Shown here: positions 54,354-63,375 of the stretch, piece after piece
Numbering within the stretch: position 1 is the first letter of the stretch
Layout of the letters: every line of letters starts with the position of its first letter
Source: Diplonema japonicum
Taxonomy: Eukaryota > Euglenozoa > Diplonemea > Diplonemida > Diplonemidae
Direction of reading: 5' to 3'
Assembly: GCA_964019335.1 (NCBI GenBank)
Contig: OZ025678.1
Coordinates: forward strand, 541,001-605,000
Length of the DNA stretch: 64,000 nt
Notes under the pieces: generated by a model
Told to the model about the DNA's origin: nothing
The model's input: the letters and a program-made list of their open reading frames with translations, nothing else
Databases searched by the model: none
Translations under genes and position numbers: made by a program

Positions 54354-57084
54354 ATGGACTATCGTGAAGAATACCGAAAGCTGTGTGTTGACCACAATGT
54401 TAAGGTCAACTCACTCGTGAGCTCGTTGCCTGCTGGTGGTGACAAACTTGAAGTTCTTGATTTGACTAATACGCTTGTTGGTGCAAACGGCGTCAAGCCC
54501 GTCATCGGCCTTGTGCAAAAGTGCACTGACCTCCACACGTTGAACTTGCACGGCCAGCGCCTGACTTCGGAAGCCGCTCAAGAGGTTGTCAATGCGCTCC
54601 AAGCGCATCCTAGCCTCACGGCCTTGGATCTCTCAGACAACCACTGTCCACTAGCCGGCCCTTCGATATTGGAGCTGGTGAAGAAAAACACAAAATTAAT
54701 CACACTGAACATCACCGACTGTGCAGTGCGTCCCATGTTTCAGAAGTTAATCGACCTGCAGCTAGCTAAGAACGACGGGAAAGAATACAATGCTGGGGAG
54801 GCGAAAACAGCCAAAGAAGCTGACACAGTACAACAAGCCGCTGTCAGCACTGGAGCAACGGCCCACGTGGTGACACCCCCGACAAACGACCCCTTTGCTG
54901 CTGATGACGATGACGACGACAACGATGGGTTTGGCTCTTTTGATAAGCAGGACACTGGCCAGAAGAAGCCCGACCTGCTGCGTCCTGGGTCCTCAACAAG
55001 AAGAGGTATCATCTTTTTAAAAGCAACTTTAAAAGCACAAATTCACAGACAAACGCAGGCCTACTGTGTGCAGTGAGGTGTGGCAAGACAAGGAAATCGA
55101 CGAGTTCCAAGCACCCATCGTGTCGAAACCAGAAGAGGCGTCCAAGTGGCTGTGTGAGAGGTTGGAGCACGTGCATCTGTTCAGTCACCTTGATGACCGC
55201 GAGCTCAAGATGGCTGTGGGCGCTATGGAGGAGACGAAGTTCAAGGTCGGCGACAACATCAGGACACAAGGTGAGGAGGGAGGGGATAGGTACTACGTCA
55301 TCTACAGTGGGGAGTGTGACAGCATCGTGGATGAAACAGTGCAAGCCATGAAAAAGGGCGATCACTTCGGCGAAGTGCAGCTTTTATATCACCAAGACGA
55401 GACAGCGACCATCAGGGTGACATCGAGTGAGCTTGTTGCCTACAGCATCGAGCGTGAGATATACCGCAGAATCCTGGCAAAGGTATGCAGCAAATGCGCC
55501 CCAAAAAGCCACTCAGGCAAGTAAGATGAAACGCAAGACGTACGGTGGGTTCCTTCAAAATGTCAAGTTCCTTGAAGGCATGACGCGCACTGAGCTCCTC
55601 CAACTGGCTGACGCGCTTAAGGCTGTAAGGTATGGAACAAGCGAATAGCGGTATCACAACAAATAGGGTCAAGAACGGCGAACAGATCATTAGCTATGGC
55701 GAAGAAGGACAGTGGTTCCACTTAATCATCGAAGGGACTGTAGAGGTGATCGGTAGGGACGCTAACGGGAAAAACATCAAAGTGTGCGAGTTTACGGAAG
55801 GGGACTGTGTTGGTGAGCTAGAGTTCATTAATAACCACAAATGCGTGGCCGATGTGCTTGCCGTGGGGGAGGTAAGGACAGCAAAAATGAACAGAAAGCA
55901 CTTTGAGATGTCGATGGGGCCTGTTGTTGATGTGCTGAAGAGGACTGCTGAATCGAGCAATGTTTATGAGTACTACCGTCTGACGCAGGAAGAAATGAGC
56001 AAACCGACAGAGGTGCCCACGGAAGAAACCCCAGAGGAAGAAGAAGGCGAGAGCGAGTTCGGTGGCTTCGGTGCGAACCCCTTCAACAACGACGACGCAC
56101 CAAAGCCAACGAGGGGCAGGCGCCAGACTGTATCTGCGGAGGTTATCACAGAGGAGGACGTCGAGTCATTCCAGCCAAACGTTGTCCCGAAGTCCAACGA
56201 AAGCAAAGAGTTCATCGCAACGGCACTGGAGAGGATACCGTTGTTTTGCCATTTGGAAGCTTTCGAGCTCCAGCAGCTTGCGATGGCTATGGAAGAGATG
56301 AAGTTCGAGAAGGACGAGGTCATCATCGAGAACGGGCATGAGGGGGATATGTTCTACCTAGTAGCAAACGGGGAGGTGCAAGGCATCACGACTGACGAGG
56401 AAGCTGTGGAATACAAGTCGGGCCAGCACTTCGGTGAAGTAGTGTTGATGTATTCGCAGCCACACCAGATGACGTACAAGAGCGCCTCGCATGATGTAGT
56501 GACGTACACCCTGGACAGGAACACATATAAGCACATTATGCAGAAGGCGTCAATGAAGAAGCGTGCTATGTACGGCGATTTTTTGAAGAAGGTCGGCTTC
56601 CTTAAAACGTGCAGCGATGCCGAGCTGCTGCAGCTGGCAGATGCCTTGAAACCTTCAGCATATAGGGATGGCGAGCACCTCATCTCCTTTGAAGATGCTG
56701 GGACATGGTTTTACATCATCGTGGAGGGCAAGGTCGAGGTATGTTACAGATCTGCAAGCAATTACATCTGACAGGTGTGGGGCAGGGACAGTGAGATGAA
56801 GGAGAAATTGGTGTGCGAGTTCGTGGAAGGAGATTGCGTCGGTGAGTTGGAGTTCATCAACAACCACAAATGTGTTGCAGACGTAAAGGCCAAGGATGAC
56901 GTCAGGACAGCGAAGATGCACAGACATCATTTTGAGATGTGCATGGGGCCTATTGTAGATATTTTGAAGAGGCAAGCCGACACGGGTGAGGTGTACGAAT
57001 ACTATAGACAGGTATGCCACCTACAAGACATATACCTTTCAGACACTTGCGGGAAACAACGCGCCTGTTACAGCAACAGACTAA
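54354..57084 (+). CDS. PKAR: Tandem-duplicated PKA regulatory subunit with LRR head
   Basis: join(54354..55005, 55049..55482, 55517..55629, 55667..56738, 56775..57011, 57043..57084); 849 residues. Kinetoplastid PKA-R has an LRR N-terminus, an inhibitor site and two nucleotide domains; here the inhibitor-plus-two-domain module occurs twice. LRRs span about 30-130. Module 1: RRPTV (Thr223), cassettes FGEVQLLYH (from 324) and VGELEFINNH (from 448). Module 2: RRQTV (Thr554), FGEVVLMYS (655) and VGELEFINNH (779). Equivalent positions are all 331 residues apart. None of the four cassettes keeps the phosphate-binding Arg of cAMP-type domains (Glu, Lys/Cys or His instead); trypanosome PKA-R lost it too and binds purine nucleosides. 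So activation by nucleosides rather than cAMP is inferred. Five introns (31-43 nt), all required to keep the frame. C-terminus TLAGNNAPVTATD. Confidence 0.9.
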
Positions 57085-57189
57085 AGGGCCATTGGGGTTA
57101 GATATTCTTCTGCCTCCTGTTAATACCGTCTTTGAATATGTAGAATAGCTTTTTCTTTGTGGTGTCATCTTACACGGCCCTGATATTTC

Positions 57190-57231
57190 TTTTTCTTTTT
57201 CTTTTCTTCTTCTTCTTCTTCTCAACTGCAG
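57190..57231 (+). promoter_or_regulatory. Acceptor-like polypyrimidine tract without a recognised gene
   Basis: T/C tract of about 38 nt ending CTCAACTGCAG at 57231. The first ATG behind it encodes only five codons. A different frame (from 57233) is open for 26 codons but has no ATG. Possibly a vestige of a lost gene or a non-coding transcript. Confidence 0.35.
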
Positions 57232-59091
57232 AGCTAATGATGCGCTGCGTGTGAGAAGAGCCCTGCGGGAACGAGTGTTCCATGACAATCGAGTTCCTCG
57301 TAGGGTAACTTAAATTCTTTTGTTTAAGACACCTTTGTTTTTATCCTTTTTTTTTTTCTTTTTTTTTTTAGAGGACCTGTCGAACTAGATGCTTGCACAC
57401 GGAGCAACGGGTAAGGTATTGAGAACGCTATTGAAGAGTGTGTTACCCTACGTCGATTACCACGATGGATCGATTTTGAGATGACCGTTGGGACAACATG
57501 GGCTGTTAGAGAGAAAAACTAATAGAATGCAGACATGTGCGGCAAGGGCAACAATCTTAGCGTAGCATCTCATCCATGACTGAAAAGCAAACACTGACAG
57601 GCACGTGTAGGATCCCCAGTCCACGGTAGGCACCAACCAGCGCACCGCAAAAATAGATGAATTTTTTTATCTCCAGATCCTATGCTTAGAGTATCGTGCC
57701 GTGACATTTTTTGATACAACGGCACCGTGGGGTTCTCCCCACTACACATCACTGATACTTTTTCTTGACACACCTAACCGTCTCGGCATATGTGTGGTGC
57801 TCAGGCAGACCATGTAATATTACCCCATGAGCTTTTCCGCATTTGTACATTTCTTTCTGCCGCACTTTTTTTCTGGAAAGAAGATCTTAATCCACCATTG
57901 GTGTTTTTTTTTTTTTTTTTCATATTTTATTTTACCCAAAAAAATAAAAGAGCAATTTTATTTTTGGGAATAAACCAAACCATTTTTTTTTTAAAAAAGA
58001 ATATTTTTTCCCACGATTTTTTTTCTCCCTTCTTTTTCCTTTACTACACCACTACTCTCCCTCTTTTTTTTTTCTTCATTATTGCAGCACCACCCTTATA
58101 ATTATTTCTTATCTCTGTTCTATTCTTTTGATGTGCCAGCAAACAACCCATCTATTACAGCTTCTTTAAAACAGTAAATGCTTCATTCTGCATGCGGTGC
58201 GTGTCAGCAAGAGACGCGAAGTCCGTGTGTGCGCCGAACTCTAGCCTAGTTCTTTGGCAACACTGCACGTGTGAATGTGAATGTGAAATTTCTAAAAGGC
58301 GTCAGCTGCTGAAGAAAGCACTGGACGCCGCGATGTTACTTGAACGATGTAACTAACTCCTCACCACATGTATGTGCAGGATGTTATTGAATTGATCAAG
58401 GTTACAAAGAAGCAGTCAAGGCGCGCTTAGCCATTTCAGGTTCAGCGAGAACGGAACACTAAAAGGTTCGGGGAAGACACCGGTTACACTCCAGTCTTGA
58501 TTGTGTGTACCGGGAGAAAGAAGTCGAACTGCTAAGATATCAGCACCAGGGTACTGAATTGCCTTTGACTTCTCATTGATAGAGCGCAATAAGCTATGCC
58601 TCCTTTAAGCAACATGACCTATGCCCGATGTACGTGGGTTCGGGTTCCATTGCTTTGGCTATTTCCTTTAGTCTGGTTACCGTCGTACCCCCTTTCGTTG
58701 CGCCATGATTTATAAAAGGGGTTTTGTCGTGTCTTCGAGAGGCATCTCACGATTCTTGTTCATAACGAACTCATCTTTCGCCTTTTACTAAAGATGACCG
58801 TGGACATGGATCACTAAGTGATAATTTTTATAAAGGTCCAGCACCTTTCTTTTTGAATCGCCAGAAGAAATGCGTCTACTGGGACTGCTCATAAAACGTG
58901 CACGTGACTCACACCGGCGCTCCTACTGCCATCAACCACTGAGATGGTATGTTAAAAGAATAGAATGCTACGTGAGAGCGGTTGAGCACAAAAAATGATA
59001 AGTAATCTTCGATTACTGAAGGAATGTGCTCTGGGACGTGCGAAGAGGCGGGCGGATGACGCAAACCCATGGGAAAATAGCCAGAAAGAAG

Positions 59092-59131
<40 letters not shown>
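59092..59131 (+). repeat. Poly(A) block, 40 nt
   Basis: Forty uninterrupted A. Much longer than typical A runs in the spacers here (mostly under 25). Consistent with the tail of a retroposed transcript; its 5' boundary is not visible. Confidence 0.5.
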
Positions 59132-59132
<1 letters not shown>

Positions 59133-59458
59133 GACTCGATTTATCTCTTGATGTTGTCAAAGGACGATATTTTAGTAGACCTTTTTTTTGGAGGGGGGCA
59201 CATGAAGAGGTATGAGGCGTAAGTAAAAAAAAAGAGGGGGGTGCTCAAAGGCTTTTTTCCCCTTTTACTTCGTGTTATTTTGTACAAAATAATATAAAAA
59301 AAAATGAACAAAGTAGTGAAAGGACCCCTCCTGTTGGTTGTGTAGGAAAAAAAAGGACAAAAAAAAAGAGACAACGAAACAAGGTACCGATAAAAAGTGG
59401 GGGAGGGGAATATGAGCTCATTGGAGGGAAGAAAACAAGTATGTGGAATAGTAAGAAT

Positions 59459-59498
59459 AACCAAACGATTCTAAAGCTACAGTTTCTGTACTTTATTG
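59459..59498 (+). ncRNA. Spliced-leader exon sequence
   Basis: Forty nt beginning AACCAAACGATT and ending ACAGTTTCTGTACTTTATTG. From memory, the diplonemid spliced leader has the same start (AACCAACGATT) and the same last 20 nt; it also resembles the kinetoplastid leader. It is followed by GTCGTC rather than a GTATG donor, and downstream there is no Sm site or T-run terminator, so it does not look like a functional SL RNA gene. More likely it is the 5' end of a reverse-transcribed trans-spliced mRNA, or an SL copy captured by a retroelement. Confidence 0.75.
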
Positions 59499-60392
59499 GT
59501 CGTCTGTGTTCTTGTTGGTGCCTGCTGCGTCCGCTCGGTGTCCGTTCGTCGTCGTCTGGGGGGGTTGTTTCGGCCCGGCCCGTCTGCCGTTTAGCAAAGG
59601 ATCCCCTCCCCCCTCAACACAAAAAAATAAAAAAATAAAAATGGACCCTAGACGAAACGTCGTCGGAGACCGCCGCCCGCAGGAGGAACGCCTACGAGAG
59701 ACGCCGACCAAGCCGACCACCCGACCAGACCGAAATCTGGCCGGGCAGTATGACCCTCCCCTCCCCTTAGATCCCCCGATTCCGCAGCCGCCGCCGCCAC
59801 CCGCCTGGAAGACTGAGAGGGGGGAAAAAAAGAAAGAAGGAGGGTGGGTGCTCATGGGAGGGGACCACCCCCCGGGCTTAAGAACAGGCCCGGCCCCCAC
59901 CCACCCAGAGACCTTGCTCTCGGGGGGGTGGGAGTCCATTTCGGGGAACAAAGGGAGGTAAACCCTCCAATTTGGTTTCAGGTGGGTGGGTGCCCGTGCC
60001 AAAGTGCGCCGCACCACCCCGATCCCAGAGGGGGCTAGGGGTTGGGTGGCGGAGGTGGCCACCGCAGCGGGGCTGGGGATCACCCCAGACCAGGTGCTCG
60101 TGAATCGATACGAGCCTGGGTGTGGAATTGCCCACAACACCGACGACACAAGGTTGGGACCAGTGGTCCTCAATCCAACTCACAGCCTTCACGTGGCGTC
60201 CCCTGTAATTATGGCCCTGCGAGAAGGAGTCCAGGCTTGGAGGTTATAGTTGGGAGGAGATGGGGTGGGGAGGGAAAGATAGAACCTTTCAATTACCTTT
60301 CATCCAGTGCATTTTTGCCTTTTTATCGGGAGCTCGTTTTTCAGAGGGGATAGTCCGTTGAAAAGACACACGATCTCATGATAATACACATG

Positions 60393-60394
<2 letters not shown>
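59499..60394 (+). pseudogene. Broken AlkB-like 2OG-Fe(II) oxygenase reading frame
   Basis: Downstream of the SL exon, an ATG at 59641 opens a basic, Pro-rich frame ending at TAA 59959-59961. The same frame continues directly after that stop into an AlkB-like stretch to 60249: TLQFGFRW, PIPEGARGWV, PDQVLVNRYEPGCGIAHNTD, and VIMALREGVQAW. AlkB enzymes demethylate nucleic acids; HNTD supplies the family's H-x-D metal-binding motif. The distal His and the Arg pair are not found, and the strands between NPTHSL and SPVIMAL are shortened. With the internal stop, this is a pseudogene or a degraded element domain. The stop could alternatively be removed as a 24-nt intron (GTAAACC...TTTCAG), but that would be shorter than every other intron here. 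The G+C content exceeds that of the spacers. Confidence 0.6.

Positions 60395-60457
<63 letters not shown>
60395..60457 (+). repeat. Poly(A) block, 63 nt
   Basis: Sixty-three uninterrupted A at the end of the SL/AlkB unit. Together with the SL exon at the 5' end this gives the full SL-body-poly(A) structure of a reverse-transcribed mRNA. Exact length may be affected by sequencing. Confidence 0.65.
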
Positions 60458-60459
<2 letters not shown>

Positions 60460-61310
60460 ACGAGTCCTCCCTACTCTACGAGAGACTCCAAAGAATGGAG
60501 AACACAACAGGCAAGAGGGCAGTGGAAGGACCGGGAAAAGGCAAGTCATGGCTAAAAAAGGCGAGCGACAGAGACAACCAGCTGACGGCCCTGAGAAGAC
60601 ACGGAAGAGCACCCCTACAACGACAATCACCCATCCCCCCATGGGAATGGACAATCTTGAACAACCTCAAAATAAGAGCAGAAGGGAGCGGAACGAAGAA
60701 AAAATCGAAAGATGATCAACTGGAAGCAGCACGCGAGATCATCCGGAAACCCCCCAAAGCAGAGGTAACCGTGTACACGGACGGATCCGTGGAGAAGGGG
60801 ACGGAGGTGCAGGTGTGAACATACAAATGGAAGGCGAACAGATAAAAATCAGCAAAGGGGTGTGCAGCTCATGCGATAGCTTCCAAGCAGAACTCACGGC
60901 GATGGAGGAAGCACTCATCCAGCTGTTAAAGACCGGAAAGAACAATGTGCAGATCAACATCCTGACAGACTCGATGTCTTGTCTGCAGAAATTGAAGCAG
61001 GGCCAGCACGACAACCAGAAAGCATTACGAACAGGGTCTGGAGCCACCTGCACGAGCTGCTGAAGAGAGGGAACCGCATAACCTGCTGCTACATACCCAG
61101 CCACTGCGGGGTGGAAGGAAACGAGACAGCGGATACCCTCGCACGAGAAGGCACCAAGCAGGAGTACACGCAAGAGCTCAGCTTCGGAGCAGCGAAGAAT
61201 TACCTGCGATGCTTGGCAAAAGAGGAATTCGCAAAATGGAAGAGCGAGATGTGCAAAGAGTCAGTCTACCACAAGGTAACGCAAGGAAAAGACGCTCCAA
61301 AGAGGATGGT
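60458..61310 (+). mobile_element. Non-LTR retrotransposon fragment: RNase H region, two frameshifts
   Basis: Three frames must be joined to follow one protein. Frame 1 (to about 60800): a basic linker with SPIPPWEW, then VTVYTDGSVEKG (first catalytic Asp). Frame 2 (about 60800-61000): GGAGVNIQM, SFQAELTAMEEALIQLL (catalytic Glu), ILTDSMSCLQKLKQG (second Asp). Frame 3 (from about 61005): VWSHLHELLKRGN, IPSHCGVEGNETADTLAREG (last Asp). This is the RNase H domain found after the reverse transcriptase of many LINEs. The reverse transcriptase itself is absent: the fragment starts right after the poly(A) block. The two frameshifts make it inactive. Confidence 0.75.
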
Positions 61311-61450
61311 AGGACTGGACAGAAGGGAGGAGGGGTTTTATTTTCCATTACAACAAATCGACAAAGAAAAAAAAAAGGGGACCGGGAGTTTTCCCCCTGA
61401 AGTTCCTTTGTTAAAACATGTTTGCTGTTGGGTTTCCGTTTCTTTTCTTT

Positions 61451-61660
61451 TTGGTTTAACTAGAATTTTTCCTTCTACAGCTTGCTTGCTGATGGTTTTA
61501 AGTTGATTCTCTTTTATTTTTATTTTTATTTTTGGTTTAACTAGAAGTTTTCCTACAGCTTGTTTGCTGATGGCTTTAAGTTGACTCTTTTTTATTTTTA
61601 TTTTTGGTTTAACTAGAAGTTTTCCTTCTACAGCTTGTTCGCTGACGGGTGGGTTTATCG
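61451..61660 (+). repeat. Tandem repeat, three ~72-81 bp units
   Basis: Three copies start at TTGGTTTAACTAGAA near 61451, 61532 and 61604. Each continues with TTTTCC, CTACAGCTTG and a GCTGATGG-type segment; the first two then run into a T/A-rich spacer (TTTTATTTTTATTTTT), while the third diverges after GCTGACGGG. The repeat lies between two fragments of the same type of retroelement. Function unknown. Confidence 0.75.
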
Positions 61661-61664
61661 GGCG

Positions 61665-61694
61665 GGCTTCCATAGCTGGTGATCTATGGAAGCC
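61665..61694. repeat. Perfect 11-bp inverted repeat (hairpin)
   Basis: GGCTTCCATAG and its exact reverse complement CTATGGAAGCC are separated by 8 nt (CTGGTGAT). It lies directly after the tandem repeat. It could be a structured RNA end, an element terminus or a recombination footprint. Confidence 0.7.
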
Positions 61695-62876
61695 TTCCCA
61701 AATTTTTTCTTTTTTTCAAGGACGGCAAGACCACCAACGGAGGAGAAACCGCTGCAGAAAGGGGAAAGGTGTAGGAAGACGAAGAGGACGAGAGGGCGTC
61801 TCACAAAGACTCCCTTTGATTCATATATCTTTTATTTTCTTTTTATTTTTCTTTGGAGGATCGTGGCGGGAGGGGTTTTCTACACCCACCCAAAGGCGTG
61901 GTACCAGGACAAAATCACCAGACGGGTACCACCCCCAGAGGGCGAGCAGAGCGAAAGCGAGGACAGCTCGGAAGAGGAAGGGGACGAGACACACGAGCGT
62001 GTGAACAAGAGACCAACAACAGACGAAGTCACATGCGACGCGTGCGGTGCGGAGGAGGACGAGAGCAACATGCTGCGACACGCATTATGGGAATGCAGTG
62101 TGGCGAAGGAGGTGCAACAGAAGGAAGTACATGCAGAAGTAGTGGCCAGCAAGACGGAAATGCCAATCTGCATGCAGCTACATGGAACGCTCCCGCGTGG
62201 TCACCGAACACACCAACACCGGCTGAGGAAGACGCAATACTACCTGCTGGAAGTGGTGGCAAAACGGGACCAGCTTCTCCAGGACAAGAGAAAGCTAGAA
62301 ACGTACACGACGCACCCCTGGGAACAGATAACGGAAGGAAACGCTCATGCGCCACCTGAATGGAAGGAGCTGAGGAAGCATGTGAGCGGGAGCCTGATGA
62401 TGAAGCACGGTGAAGACATCGTCAAGTGGCTCAAAAAGCTGAAGTGGTACGATGGACCGAGGAAGACGACAGTCACCACAATGGAACTCGTACTAGACTT
62501 CGAGAACACGCTGGGCGTCGAGCCGATCACGGGGAAGAAGGGTGATCTAGACATGATACAGAAGAAAGCGCGGAGTTTCCACGGCCTCCTGGAAAGAATC
62601 CAAGAAGGGTGGGACACAGCACGCATACAGAAGAAGGTCAGAGGCAAGCGGATCTTCCCAGCGGAGAGCAAGAAGAACCACGCGCTTAGAACCATAGGTG
62701 CGAAGAAGAGTCTGGGATGGAACAGAAGGCCAGTTTTTGCATCAGAGAAAACCAAGAAGGACCTTAAGAAACTGGGCAGAAAGTGGCAAGAAGAAAGGGA
62801 GGATACTTTGAGGAAGGCAACACAGCCAAAAAAGAAAGAAAGGCCGAGGCCCCAGAAGGGGGAAAGGGGTAGATAA
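61686..62876 (+). mobile_element. Non-LTR retrotransposon C-terminal region with CCHC zinc finger
   Basis: Open for 396 codons, but the first ~55 residues are low-complexity and look like inserted sequence; element-like protein starts near HPKAWYQDKITRRVPPP (about 61890). A zinc finger CDACGAEEDESN then MLRHALWEC (C-x2-C...H-x4-C) follows, as after the RNase H domain in many LINE ORF2 proteins. Then TTMELVLDFENTLGVEPITG and KKARSFHGLLERI, a motif typical of LINE C-terminal tails. The end is Lys/Arg-rich. This is probably the continuation of the RNase H fragment upstream, separated from it by ~550 bp containing the tandem repeat and hairpin. The frame is intact, unlike the RNase H part. Confidence 0.65.
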
Positions 62877-63375
62877 GTAGAGACAAGGGGGACGTTCCAA
62901 AACAGGAACCTCCTTTATCTCATCTCTTATTTTTCTTTTCTTTATTTTCTTTCTCCCAACCCAACCCCCCCCGAAAAAAAAGAAAAGAAAAGAAAAGAAA
63001 AGATTCATTCCTCCCTAGTTTATTATATTTTGCATCAGGTTCGCCGAGAAAATAAAAGGAAAAACAAAGAAAGAGAACGGCAACCAGATTTTAAATTTTT
63101 ATTTTATCATCAAAGGAGGTTTGAAAAAGAGAAAAATTAAAGAGAAGAAAGAGACCTTTTTCTCCTCTGTCGATAAGTGATTCACGAACTCGAATCTTTA
63201 TCACCACTTTTTTGTGCATGCCAGATTTTTTTTTTCTCCCGCCTTGTTAAAGAAGTTTTAATTTACTAATAAAAAAAAAAGTGAAAAGAGGAGTAGAAGA
63301 CGATCCGGTGGGGGGCATGGGAACCATAAACCGTGTCTTCCATCGCGATCGGCAAGGCGGGGGCTTTTCCGTCCC
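62877..63375. other. Intergenic, A/T-rich
   Basis: About 500 nt with A and T runs, including AAAAGAAAAG-type purine repeats near 62980-63000, perhaps the degraded 3' tail of the element. The frame of the next ORF is open from 63262 but has no ATG before 63376. Confidence 0.5.

Larger units (their letters stand above)
57085..59458. other. Gene-free stretch after PKAR
   Basis: About 2.4 kb. It begins with the PKAR 3' region and then a strong acceptor-like tract at 57190-57231 with no gene behind it. The 57300-58100 part is rich in T and A runs; 58100-59090 has ordinary composition without any coding frame, tRNA or rRNA I can identify. It ends in the 40-A block at 59092, suggesting that part of it was retroposed RNA. 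Confidence 0.45.

Noticed and set aside
57233-57310. 26-codon open frame (ANDALRVRRALRERVFHDNR...) behind a strong acceptor
   Set aside because: No ATG in frame and it cannot be joined to PKAR in phase; left as an acceptor-like tract only.
58600-58660. GGTTCGGGTTCC resembling a tRNA B box
   Set aside because: Spacing and the T-loop do not fit (no TTCRA), no A box or acceptor stem could be paired.
59459-59640. Functional SL RNA gene
   Set aside because: After the exon there is no GTATG-like donor, no Sm-type site and no terminator run; the flank is G+C-rich and leads into the AlkB-like body.
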